From contig NZ_RAPQ01000009.1 in assembly GCF_003610555.1 (NCBI RefSeq), forward strand, positions 558,001-622,000: a stretch of DNA of 64,000 nucleotides, in the 5' to 3' direction. Every line of letters starts with the position of its first letter. Within the stretch, counting starts at the first letter, position 1. Under the pieces are notes generated by a model. That model saw only the letters and a program-made list of their open reading frames with translations, was not told the DNA's origin and made no database searches. A program made the translations under genes and the position numbers. Source of the stretch: Marinifilum flexuosum (lineage in GTDB: Bacteria > Bacteroidota > Bacteroidia > Bacteroidales > Marinifilaceae). Positions 49,106 through 57,858 of the stretch are shown here, piece by piece.

Positions 49106-49378
49106 TCCTGAAGCTACTCTTTATACACAATTCTATTCTCGAATATAATTCAACAAAGAAAAAGGTATGCAATCGTTTAATTTCTAGATTCTCCCCTTAT
49201 AGGGGAGATGGCGACAGCCAGAGGGGTGCCTTTAGCATACAACACTTATTATTTCACCCTTTTGTCTGTCGACATTTTCCCTAAAAGGGAAAAACTCAAC
49301 TTGCAAATGTATAGATGATTCACCATTATCTAATTAAAATAATGATTCCAAATTTGTGTATAAAGAATAGCTTCAGGA
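49106..49378. mobile_element. MITE-like element, family M copy 2
   Basis: A block of about 273 bp with inverted ends: the left end TCCTGAAGCTACTCTTTATA continues to about 49130; the right end (49354-49378) is its inverted copy with one mismatch. Internal blocks CTCCCCTTATAGGGGAG, GGCGACAGCCAGAGGGGTG and TTTTCCCTAAAAGGGAAAA match the element at 29801. It is located in another family C context (CCTCACCTCAATCC...GAGAGGAAGTA flanks). Confidence 0.75.
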
Positions 49379-49521
49379 GAGGAAGTATCCCAGATGGAAT
49401 AGAGAGCAATTGATATTCAGAATCTATCCTATTTTAAACACAGCACTAATGCCACAAGTACGAGTCCCGGAGACGCGTTCATTTCTCCTAGAGGAGAAAG
49501 ATAGAATGAAGTGCAAAAAAA

Positions 49522-49543
49522 AAGCTGATTATAAAAATCAGCT
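49522..49543 (-). terminator. Terminator of serine hydrolase gene
   Basis: AGCTGAT/ATCAGCT stem around a T/A-rich loop; on the minus strand it is followed by nine T. The stop codon lies in the stem. Confidence 0.75.
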
Positions 49544-50875
49544 CCACCCTTTATATTTTGGTAAGTTATCTAATGCCATTCGTTCTTGCCTTGCCTCGAA
49601 ATGATTGAACAGGTCTTGATCAGGCCACTCTTTTACCGATCTCAATACTCTATTCATTAGAACACTCAAATCTCTTGTAAAGTCTGATCCACGCCAGGTA
49701 GATGAGTTGGTAACGATCACAAAGCTATATCCACCAACCTGGTGTTTCATCAATGCCGAAGATCCAGCCAACGTACCGGTTCTCCACCATGTTTTGGATC
49801 TTGTGCCCTTCCAACCAATCGGACTTTGTCCATTTTTATTTGGAGTAGTCATGTAAGCAATGCTTTTGCTCGATAGAATATCCGGATGAGCGTCATCCCC
49901 ATCAATAGCCAATAGGAGCTTCATCAGTTCGGCTGCTGAAGCAACCCAACCTCCTGCGCCACCAAGCTCTTCGATATTGTTTCCACCATTCGATCTGAAA
50001 ACGGTTTTTCCTGATCCATCGAATGCTGAAATCTTAATGGCATTGGATTGTTCGTAATATTTCACCTCATTCGGGTAATGATCCTCTTCCAGGTTTTTAC
50101 CCAAATGCATATCGAAAACTCCTGCTGGATTCAACACATGAGCTTTTACATAGTCTTCGTAATTTTCACCAGATGCTTTTTCAACCACCTTTTCAAGCAT
50201 TACATATCCCAGGTTGGAATAGCCTCCTCTACTTCCCGGGGTAAAATGCAATCTTCTTGATAGGGCAAACTGAATGGTTGTTTCAGCCGAAATAGGCGGT
50301 TTCACCTTCATTTTTTTAGCAATAGACAATGGCAAAAACATTGGATCGCCATACCTACTGGAATAACCTGCCGAATGTCTCAACAAGTGCTCTACCGTAA
50401 TTCGCTTGGTTCTCTTGTCTCTAATATTGGTATAGATGGAGTCATTTAAAATTCCATGCTCTCCAAACACATAATCATCCAATTTAAGTTTTCCCTCTTC
50501 CTGCAATTTCATAATTGCCGTGGCAGTAATCAGTTTTGATACACTGGCAATTCTAAAAATGTGAGAAGGTTCAACTTTTACTTCATTTTCAATATCAGCG
50601 TATCCATAGCCTTTGGCAAACAAAAGCTTTTGATCTTTCACCACCGCTACCGTTGCACCAGCTACTTCCCATTTTCTTAGGAATCGCTTAATTAGGCGGT
50701 CAGCGCGAGCTGTTTCTACACTTTCTGAAAGATTATTTGAGATTCTGTGAGATACTGCCTCGATGCTACTATCGAAGGCCAGGACATTTGTTCCTTGTTT
50801 TGAGAAACTAAAATTCCGGTTACAAAAGACCAGAAATAATACTATAAGGAAAGAAAATATTCTTCTTATTACCAT
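49538..50875 (-). CDS. Class C beta-lactamase-like serine hydrolase
   Basis: A membrane-type start (residues 7-22 hydrophobic) is followed by a beta-lactamase/transpeptidase fold: the SxxK nucleophile in RIASVSKLITA, the YxN motif in GGYSNLGY, and HQVGGYSF near the end in place of the KTG/HxG motif. Such proteins are esterases, D-Ala carboxypeptidases or peptidases more often than true lactamases. Here it likely acts in the periplasm. The gene has a 16-bp palindrome about 50 bp upstream of its start. Confidence 0.87.
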   Translation of the reverse strand: MVIRRIFSFLIVLFLVFCNRNFSFSKQGTNVLAFDSSIEAVSHRISNNLSESVETARADRLIKRFLRKWEVAGATVAVVKDQKLLFAKGYGYADIENEVKVEPSHIFRIASVSKLITATAIMKLQEEGKLKLDDYVFGEHGILNDSIYTNIRDKRTKRITVEHLLRHSAGYSSRYGDPMFLPLSIAKKMKVKPPISAETTIQFALSRRLHFTPGSRGGYSNLGYVMLEKVVEKASGENYEDYVKAHVLNPAGVFDMHLGKNLEEDHYPNEVKYYEQSNAIKISAFDGSGKTVFRSNGGNNIEELGGAGGWVASAAELMKLLLAIDGDDAHPDILSSKSIAYMTTPNKNGQSPIGWKGTRSKTWWRTGTLAGSSALMKHQVGGYSFVIVTNSSTWRGSDFTRDLSVLMNRVLRSVKEWPDQDLFNHFEARQERMALDNLPKYKGWS

Positions 50876-51153
50876 TCAAAAAAAATTCGTTCAACATGCA
50901 CTTCCAACATCACAACTTATTCCAACAACAAGTTAACTTGTTCTTTTCTACTCAATTCGCTACAAAAATGTTTATATTTTTTCGAAATTCAATTCTAAAT
51001 TAGAACCATTTTAAAAATAGCAATAATTTATTCATTAATCCTAAAATCAATTCATTTAATCATTAAAAAGTTTCTCTTTATACCAAGAGACTATAAGACA
51101 TTAGCCTAATTTAGAATCAATATCAGCAATCAATTACGGTTAAAATCACAAAC
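50876..51153. other. Region upstream of serine hydrolase gene
   Basis: AT-rich DNA without a gene. It contains the perfect palindrome at 50927-50942 and the terminator of the cyclase gene at 51154-51187. Confidence 0.5.
50927..50942. promoter_or_regulatory. Perfect 16-bp palindrome, candidate operator
   Basis: AACAAGTTAACTTGTT, 51 bp before the serine hydrolase start codon on the minus strand. No regulator gene is adjacent. Confidence 0.4.
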
Positions 51154-51187
51154 AAAGGCCATCGAAAATGTAATAACGATGGCCTTT
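51154..51187 (-). terminator. Terminator of cyclase gene
   Basis: AAAGGCCATCG/CGATGGCCTTT stem around an AT-rich loop. Confidence 0.85.
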
Positions 51188-51216
51188 ATATATTATTTTA
51201 CTTCCAATAGTATTTT

Positions 51217-52524
51217 TTAATTTTCCTTGCAAGAACAGTTCTCTCCTACCTGGTAGATATGGACCTGATCGTCGAATCCTTTTACCTGTACCTCACCCAA
51301 ATCGGTAAAGCAACCTTTGCAATTCAGCATATCCACAAACTGACGACTTACCAGGAATTGTGTTTTAAAAGTTTTATTCAATTGCTCTATTCTGGAAGCC
51401 AGAATCACATTCTTACCGGCAATGGAAAACTGCTTTCTGATCTCGTTCCCAATATTTCCTGTAATCACCTCGCCCGAATGCAAACCGATTCCCACCTTTG
51501 TGGTACTACCATTCTGGTCTGTTCTTAGGTGATTAATGGCTTCCATAATCTCCAAACCTGCATTCAAAGAGTCTTTGGCATGATTTTCATTTTTTACCGC
51601 TATCCCAAAGGAGGCCATAAATCCATCACCCAAAATCTGGTGAATAATCCCATTGTTCTTTTCTATGATTCGAATAAGAGGATCGAATATGGCATTCTGA
51701 AATTCTATGGTTTCTTCCGGACTTTGATGATCGGCCATAACCGTAAAGTTTCGAATATCCAGGAACATGATTGAGCCAACCACTTTGTGCCCGATGGTTT
51801 CATTTCTGTGAACAATCAACTCATTGGCAACCCCTTTCGATAACTGCTGACCAAGCAAGGACTCAATTTCTTTCTGCTCTTCCATGCTGTTCAGGTAATT
51901 GTTAACCCTCTTTTTAATTTCATGTGCCACTACCCCTGCCACCAGGCCTCCCACAACCAGACCAACACTTCTCATTGTATAAATTTCCTTTAGTTGAGCC
52001 ACATCCTGTTCGGTTTGAAGATAATTAATGCCCCAAAATGCAACTGAAAAATATCCTATCCCAGCTAGAAAACCAGCTCCTACCGAAACTTTAAAATCAA
52101 GATGCATTGCCGAAAGCATGAGTAACAGGAAATAAAACAGCAGCCCGTCATATTCCAATATTAAAAGAGAGTAATCGAACTTTACTGCGTTATACAACAC
52201 AATGGCAGGCAAACCAAACTCCACCAGTATATTGATAATCAATATTCTTTTAGGAATCTGAATATTATTCTTAATGGCGTAACCCAATCGGAAATAAACC
52301 CCCAATTCGAATACACAGAACAACACCCACCAAAACACCAAGCTTCCAATGAATTGTTCTTGATTTAAGAAGTTACGCAACAGGCTTGGAGCCAAATAAT
52401 GAAGAACCGGAAGAATCAAAGTACCAATAATAAAAAGGCCTAAAATGATTCCTACTCTTTTTCGCTCTATCCTTAAAAATTCGGGATGCAACAACTCATT
52501 AAAATGATCATGATGATGAAACAT
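51217..52524 (-). CDS. Class III nucleotide cyclase with membrane domain, 435 aa
   Basis: Six hydrophobic segments (about 24-198) precede a helical linker and a class III cyclase domain with the metal-binding residues D256 (FLDIRNFT) and D300 (ILGDGFMASFG). The second half reads FSIAGKNVILASRIEQL, where canonical enzymes read a GD-x-V-N-x-A-A-R-L type sequence. The transition-state Arg is kept, but the Asn position is Ile and the substrate-specifying Lys and Asp positions are Gln and Lys-like. Activity and product (cAMP, cGMP or other) are therefore open. It starts 18 bp after the cyclic-nucleotide-gated K+ channel stop, in one operon. Confidence 0.88.
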   Translation of the reverse strand: MFHHHDHFNELLHPEFLRIERKRVGIILGLFIIGTLILPVLHYLAPSLLRNFLNQEQFIGSLVFWWVLFCVFELGVYFRLGYAIKNNIQIPKRILIINILVEFGLPAIVLYNAVKFDYSLLILEYDGLLFYFLLLMLSAMHLDFKVSVGAGFLAGIGYFSVAFWGINYLQTEQDVAQLKEIYTMRSVGLVVGGLVAGVVAHEIKKRVNNYLNSMEEQKEIESLLGQQLSKGVANELIVHRNETIGHKVVGSIMFLDIRNFTVMADHQSPEETIEFQNAIFDPLIRIIEKNNGIIHQILGDGFMASFGIAVKNENHAKDSLNAGLEIMEAINHLRTDQNGSTTKVGIGLHSGEVITGNIGNEIRKQFSIAGKNVILASRIEQLNKTFKTQFLVSRQFVDMLNCKGCFTDLGEVQVKGFDDQVHIYQVGENCSCKEN

Positions 52525-52542
52525 GGTGCTATAATTTATTCA

Positions 52543-53814
52543 TTACATATACCTTTCTTGTCTTGACTTGGATTTCAGTCTTATTTTCTCAGCAATTTCA
52601 GGGTACATTTTCAATACCTTATCGAACTCTTTCTTTTGAAGTTCATACAAATCTGAATATCCTACTGATTTTACGGTTGCGGTTCTTGTTGTCTTTTTAA
52701 ACAAGGCGATCTCTCCCATAAAATCACCTTTCTTCAAAAGTGTCAACTGTTTTGATTCATCCGCCGACAAAACTTTCAGACTTCCTTTTTGTACAAAAAA
52801 CATTGAACTTGCAGAATCTCCTATTCGAAACAAATAATTTCCAGGAGTTAGGATTTTTGGACTAAGATATTGAGCGATATCTCTAACGAAATGATCATCC
52901 ACAGATTCGAACAAGGGAATATCTTTTATAATGTTCTTTTTGAACTCTAACTGCAACTCATTTCTAAGTCCAAAAGGAAGTGCTTCCATCAATTCGGTTT
53001 CATCGTAACCCAATTTTTGTTTCCTTTCGTAGGTAAAGTAATCGCTAATTCTGTGCTCTAAATCTTTTGAAATGTGTTGATAGTGAATTAGTGCTCTTAG
53101 CTTTTCCATATTTTCTAAAAAGCGCTGTTCGGCAGGATCTTTCCTGGTAAAAATACTAACCACATTCCCCACAAGAAGAGCCAAAAAACCAACTCCTATA
53201 AACTGAAGAAAGATATTGTAGAGCATCTCGGCATTTCCATGCGGAACCACATCGCCATAGCCAACAGAAGTTAAAGTGGTTACCGTATAATAAAGTGCCC
53301 TTACATAATTGTCAACTTTAGTCAGGCTAGCTTCCATTCCATGTATCTGTATCCAAATACAAGCAAACCAGTGTGAAAATAAAAAAGCTCCAATCCAAAG
53401 CAAGCCAACAGAAATTCCGGTACTGTATCTTAAATTCCTGATTTGAAAATAGCGAGTTGTTCGAATTACTCTAACCCACTTGAACAATCTGAACAACTGA
53501 AATACAGGGTTCGAGAACATTACTGCATATGGCAATATTGCCAGTAAATCAGTAACAAAGAATTTACTGGATGAATAAGTATCCCAATAAACATCTTTTA
53601 AAAAGGCATGACTTTTTATACCTCGATATCGCAGAATGTTTACGATCAAGTCTAGGAAATAGAGCACAGATATAATCAAATCGAGAGTCTTGTACCATTC
53701 TAATCCTCTCAAATTAAAGAGGAAATCTAAAGGCATTAAACTCACTTGCAGCAAAACGGCTACAATGATCAAGATTCTCCAGGCAGAATTATAAATTGAC
53801 TTAAAGTAGTTCAC
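52543..53814 (-). CDS. Cyclic-nucleotide-gated potassium channel
   Basis: The 423-aa protein has six membrane segments with an S4-type basic helix (FRLFKWVRVIRTTRYFQIR), the K+ selectivity filter T-S-V-G185-Y-G-D188, a C-linker, and a cyclic-nucleotide-binding domain with a phosphate cassette GEIALFKKTTRTATVKS (Glu and Arg present) at about 340-360. The build matches MloK1/SthK-type bacterial CNG channels. It should open K+ conductance on ligand binding. It is directly upstream of a class III cyclase (18-bp gap), a natural ligand source. Confidence 0.93.
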   Translation of the reverse strand: MNYFKSIYNSAWRILIIVAVLLQVSLMPLDFLFNLRGLEWYKTLDLIISVLYFLDLIVNILRYRGIKSHAFLKDVYWDTYSSSKFFVTDLLAILPYAVMFSNPVFQLFRLFKWVRVIRTTRYFQIRNLRYSTGISVGLLWIGAFLFSHWFACIWIQIHGMEASLTKVDNYVRALYYTVTTLTSVGYGDVVPHGNAEMLYNIFLQFIGVGFLALLVGNVVSIFTRKDPAEQRFLENMEKLRALIHYQHISKDLEHRISDYFTYERKQKLGYDETELMEALPFGLRNELQLEFKKNIIKDIPLFESVDDHFVRDIAQYLSPKILTPGNYLFRIGDSASSMFFVQKGSLKVLSADESKQLTLLKKGDFMGEIALFKKTTRTATVKSVGYSDLYELQKKEFDKVLKMYPEIAEKIRLKSKSRQERYM

Positions 53815-53926
53815 AGATATTTGGATTAGAGTTCTTCAAAATAAATTGAATCTTATGGATTGCTCCAGTAAAAATAGATAAAAGAGAACTATTAATCGGT
53901 AAATGGCATTGAGTTTCTATTTGAAG

Positions 53927-55045
53927 TCAGGCAACTTTTCGATGCATGTTCACCGCAATACTTACAACTGATACCGCAAATACCGTTAAAATTGCAATTT
54001 CATTAACAATGTCAAAAAATCCGGATCCTTTCAAGAGTATCATTCGAATTACCTTAATAAAATAGGCAATCGGATTTAAGATGTTTAAGGTCTGCCCCCA
54101 TTCCGGCATACTTTCCACCGGCGTAAACAAACCGCTCATCAATAAGAATATCACCATAAAAAACCATGCAATAAACATTGCCTGTTGCTGCGTATTGGTC
54201 TGTGTAGATATCAGCAGTCCAAAGCCCAAAATGGCAATCAAATAAACAAAAGCAACCAAATAAATGAGCCATACGGATCCTAAAAAAGGAATCTTAAACA
54301 GGAAAGCAGCTATGCTTAAACCAATTCCCAATTCAAAAAATCCGATTACCAAAAATGGTATCAATTTGGCCAGTAGAAATTGTGACTTTCGAATTGGAGT
54401 TACATTGATTTGTTCGATTGTTCCGATTTCTTTCTCTCTTACCACATTCATTGCCGATAAGAACAAACCAATAACCGTAACCAATAACACAAGCAACCCG
54501 GGCAACATGTATGGAATGTATTTCATTTCAGGGTTAAACTGATGCAGGTAGCTTGATTGCACAAAATGTACAGGTGTTCCTGTGCCTACTTCTCTAACGC
54601 TTGCGCTTACTTTACGATTATAGTCCTGAATTACCGAGGAAATATATGCATTGTACAAACCAGCAGAGCTTGCATTAATCGCATTGATCAGTACCTGAAC
54701 AGACGCTCCCTTTTTCAAATCAACTGATTTCCCAAAATCATTATTAAAAACCAGAATGGCATCAATCTTATCTTTATAGATTTCCTTTTCGGCTTCTTCA
54801 ACCGAAAACCCAATTTCCTTTACCGTGAAAAAAGGGGACCCATTAAACTTGGAGATCAACTCACGAGAATGACTTGAAAGGTCTTTATCGACAATATAAA
54901 GATTCGTATTTTTCATGTCGTAAGTTGCAGCAAAAGACAAAACACAAAGCTGTAATATTGGCATCACAAAGATGATTGGCAACATGCTTTTGTTGCGAAA
55001 AATCTGTAAAAACTCTTTCTGTAATAGATATTTTAATACTCGCAT
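53927..55045 (-). CDS. ABC-2 type transporter permease, second
   Basis: The 372-aa protein has an N-terminal membrane helix (residues 22-44), a large periplasmic part and five more helices in 180-372 (MLPGLLVLLVTVIGLF; FELGIGLSIAAFLF; AFVYLIAILGFGLLIS). LYIVDKDLSSHSRELI and FNNDFGKSV are typical of the YhhJ/YbhS/YbhR family. It pairs with the permease at 55063 to form the membrane channel of the exporter. It is the last gene of the TetR-headed operon. Confidence 0.9.
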   Translation of the reverse strand: MRVLKYLLQKEFLQIFRNKSMLPIIFVMPILQLCVLSFAATYDMKNTNLYIVDKDLSSHSRELISKFNGSPFFTVKEIGFSVEEAEKEIYKDKIDAILVFNNDFGKSVDLKKGASVQVLINAINASSAGLYNAYISSVIQDYNRKVSASVREVGTGTPVHFVQSSYLHQFNPEMKYIPYMLPGLLVLLVTVIGLFLSAMNVVREKEIGTIEQINVTPIRKSQFLLAKLIPFLVIGFFELGIGLSIAAFLFKIPFLGSVWLIYLVAFVYLIAILGFGLLISTQTNTQQQAMFIAWFFMVIFLLMSGLFTPVESMPEWGQTLNILNPIAYFIKVIRMILLKGSGFFDIVNEIAILTVFAVSVVSIAVNMHRKVA

Positions 55046-55062
55046 AACTTTTTATTTCACCA

Positions 55063-56169
55063 TTACTGTAATCTGATTTTAAACTTCTTAAGACTTAAAC
55101 CAATAAACCCAAAGGTCATTGCAAGTAGTATCAAGGTTTCCTTCCATACATATTCCAATCCTACTCCTTTTAGCATGATATTTTTTAAAATCACGATAAA
55201 GTATTTGGGTGGAATGATATAACTGATCACTTGCAGGGGAACCGGCATATTTCTAATTGGGAATATAAAACCAGAAAGAATTATGGTTGGCAACATAAGC
55301 ACAAACATCGAAAGCATCATTGCAACCTGTTGACTTTTGGCGACTGTGGATATAAATATCCCAATTGACAAGGCTAAAAATATAAACAGCACACTTTCGG
55401 CCATTAATAAGGTAAAACTACCAAGAACTGGTACTCCAAACACAAAGTACCCCATACCCACAATCACCAGGGCATTAATAAATGACAAAGCCAGGTAAGG
55501 AGTTACTTTTCCAAGTATAATTTGTAATGGATTCAAAGGAGAAACCAATAATATTTCCATTGTACCTAGCTCTTTTTCCCGAGCAATGGAAATGGAAGTC
55601 ATCATGGCAGATACCAACATTAAAATGGTAGCCATTATACCTGGAATAAACATGAAAACACTTTCGAGGTTGGCATTAAAATACATTCTGGAATTTGCTT
55701 GAATCGAACTTGGTAATTGTTTGTCCTGATTGATTTCCACATTGTAGTTTTGCAAAATCCCTTGCAAATAACTCACCTCTAAATTTGCAGTATTCGGATC
55801 TGAAGCATCGGTTAGTATCTGTACATTAGCTTTGGAATTCTTGACTAATTTCTTTCCAAAATCGGGTTCGAATACTAAAATTAACTTTACATCTCCTTTT
55901 CTAAAAATAACATCGGCCTGCTCAATACTCTTTAAGTTATTGCTTAGCTGAAAATAGCCCGAGGATGTAATTTTGTTGATTATTTCAGCTGTATATTCAT
56001 CCTTGGAATGATCGAGAACTGCCATTTTCACATCCTTTAAGTCTGTATTAATTACATATCCAAAAAGCATGATCTGCACGATAGGCATTCCAAACAAAAT
56101 AAGCATAGACCGCTTATCGCGGAAAATATGATAGAATTCTTTCTTTAAAAATCCGATAAATCGATTCAT
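55063..56169 (-). CDS. ABC-2 type transporter permease, first
   Basis: This 368-aa membrane protein has the same build as its downstream neighbour (helix at 23-40, then five at 170-365), with AVLDHSKDEYTAEII and FEPDFGKKL as the corresponding family segments. The ends include a long loop (STVAKSQQVAMMLSMF). With the second permease it forms a heterodimer resembling YbhS-YbhR. The gap to the next permease is 17 bp. Confidence 0.9.
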   Translation of the reverse strand: MNRFIGFLKKEFYHIFRDKRSMLILFGMPIVQIMLFGYVINTDLKDVKMAVLDHSKDEYTAEIINKITSSGYFQLSNNLKSIEQADVIFRKGDVKLILVFEPDFGKKLVKNSKANVQILTDASDPNTANLEVSYLQGILQNYNVEINQDKQLPSSIQANSRMYFNANLESVFMFIPGIMATILMLVSAMMTSISIAREKELGTMEILLVSPLNPLQIILGKVTPYLALSFINALVIVGMGYFVFGVPVLGSFTLLMAESVLFIFLALSIGIFISTVAKSQQVAMMLSMFVLMLPTIILSGFIFPIRNMPVPLQVISYIIPPKYFIVILKNIMLKGVGLEYVWKETLILLAMTFGFIGLSLKKFKIRLQ

Positions 56170-56186
56170 TACTTCTAATTTTTAAT

Positions 56187-56933
56187 CTACTCTACATTTG
56201 TAGCCGTTCGAGCCAAAGCCAAAAACACCTGATCCATATCTACAGCATTAAAATCTTCCTTCAATTTGGCTGGTGTATCCAATGCTTCTATTTTTCCATC
56301 CACCATTATCGATACCCTATCGCAATATTCCGCTTCATCCATATAATGGGTGGTCACAAAAATTGTAATTCCCTCTCGCGATGCCTCATAAATTAAATCC
56401 CAAAACTGTCTTCTTGTAACCGGATCAACCCCTCCTGTTGGTTCATCCAGAAATACAATTTCGGGATCATGAAAAATGGCAACCGAAAATGCTAACTTTT
56501 GCTTCCATCCAAGGGGCAAAGAACTGATGCGTTTATTTCGTGCGTGCTGCAAATCCAGTTTCTTTAACAAATCATCAGCTTTACGATGAATCACCTCCTT
56601 TGATAATCCATAAATACCACCATAGAATCTGATATTTTCAAACACTGTTAAGTCTTCGTACAAGGAAAACTTTTGGCTCATGTAACCAATATTTCTCTTC
56701 AATTGCTCACGCTGCTTGTATACATCGAAGCCAGCAACACTAATTTCACCTGAAGTAGGATAAGACAATCCGCATAATATTTTAATGGCTGTGGTTTTTC
56801 CTGCTCCGTTTGCTCCTAGAAAACCAAAAATCTCACCTTTAGAAACCTCGAACGACAAATTGTTGTTTGCAGTAAAATCGCCAAATTTCTTACAAAGATT
56901 TTTAACCTTTATCACCTTAACATCCTTATTCAT
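56187..56933 (-). CDS. ABC transporter ATPase, second
   Basis: The 248-aa ATPase has Walker A GANGAGKTT, the Q-loop YMSQKFSLYEDLTVFEN, Walker B FLDEPTGGVDP and a H-loop TTHYMDEAEYC. The signature motif is altered: SLPLGWKQK instead of LSGGQ/M-K. In fused YbhF-type proteins the second nucleotide-binding domain has this altered signature, so this protein likely corresponds to that half. It overlaps the preceding ATPase by 8 bp. Confidence 0.9.
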   Translation of the reverse strand: MNKDVKVIKVKNLCKKFGDFTANNNLSFEVSKGEIFGFLGANGAGKTTAIKILCGLSYPTSGEISVAGFDVYKQREQLKRNIGYMSQKFSLYEDLTVFENIRFYGGIYGLSKEVIHRKADDLLKKLDLQHARNKRISSLPLGWKQKLAFSVAIFHDPEIVFLDEPTGGVDPVTRRQFWDLIYEASREGITIFVTTHYMDEAEYCDRVSIMVDGKIEALDTPAKLKEDFNAVDMDQVFLALARTATNVE

Positions 56934-57858
56934 ATCCGTCTGCTTTTGTGCTCAATGCCATGAAACAATCTTCAATTCCTGGCTTTACATGCTCTATTTC
57001 CAAGTGCAAATGACCTTTACTTTTTAGGTAGGAGTTGACTTCTTCCAATGAAAATTCTTTTCGTACATCGGTATAATGCAAAGTTTGACCGAATAGAAAA
57101 ACCGAGTTTGTAAATTCAAATTCTCTTAAATCGAGTAAGCATTGGTAGTTATCATCACTTTTAATTGCATACAGTTTTCGTTCGAACTGATCCACTATTT
57201 CCTGTGGTGTATTCACTTGCAGAATTTCGCCATCTTTAATCAAGGCAACTCTTTCACACAAGTTTGCTTCATCCATATATGGGGTTGCAACTACAATTGT
57301 AATTCCTTTTGATTTTAAATTCTTTAGCATTTGCCAGAATTCACTTCTCGATACCGCATCAACCCCAGTGGTTGGTTCATCCAACAACAGTACTTTAGGC
57401 TGATGAATTAATGCACAACACAAGGCGAGTTTCTGTTTCATTCCTCCCGAAAGGTTGCCTGCAAGGCGATCTTTGAATGGCTCTATTTGCACCCAGATAT
57501 CATGAATCATGTCCATATTGTCTTCGATTCTCGTATCAAATACCGTGGCAAAGAACTCAAGGTTTTCGATTACACTTAAATCCTGATACAAAGAAAATTT
57601 CCCTGGCATATATCCCAATAAGTTTCTGATTTGCTTATAGCCTTCCACTATATCAATATCACACAAGCGAGCACTTCCTATATCTGGCAATAGTAATGTA
57701 GCAAGTAATCTAAAGAGAGTTGTTTTTCCGGCTCCATCAGGCCCAATTAAACCGAATAGTTCCCCCGAATTTATATCTAAATTAATACCCTTAAGTGCCT
57801 GAACACTTCCGTATGTTTTAGATAGGTTTTCTATGCTAATACCTGCATTCATAATCAA
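56926..57858 (-). CDS. ABC transporter ATPase, first
   Basis: The 310-aa ATPase has Walker A GPDGAGKTT, signature NLSGGMKQK, Walker B LLLDEPTTGVD and a C-terminal extension of about 75 residues after the H-loop region (ATPYMDEANLC; His is replaced by Pro-Tyr context). It is the canonical half of a split YbhF-like ATPase pair. Together with the second ATPase and two permeases it makes an export ABC complex. The gap to hlyD-like gene is zero. Confidence 0.9.
   Translation of the reverse strand: MIMNAGISIENLSKTYGSVQALKGINLDINSGELFGLIGPDGAGKTTLFRLLATLLLPDIGSARLCDIDIVEGYKQIRNLLGYMPGKFSLYQDLSVIENLEFFATVFDTRIEDNMDMIHDIWVQIEPFKDRLAGNLSGGMKQKLALCCALIHQPKVLLLDEPTTGVDAVSRSEFWQMLKNLKSKGITIVVATPYMDEANLCERVALIKDGEILQVNTPQEIVDQFERKLYAIKSDDNYQCLLDLREFEFTNSVFLFGQTLHYTDVRKEFSLEEVNSYLKSKGHLHLEIEHVKPGIEDCFMALSTKADGYE

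Noticed and set aside
49410-49604. Plus-strand ORF at 49410-49604
   Set aside because: Overlaps the terminator and end of the serine hydrolase on the other strand and has no conserved pattern.
51217-52524. Diguanylate cyclase (GGDEF) for this protein
   Set aside because: The domain has class III cyclase metal Asp residues (FLDIRNF, LGDG) and no GGDEF motif.
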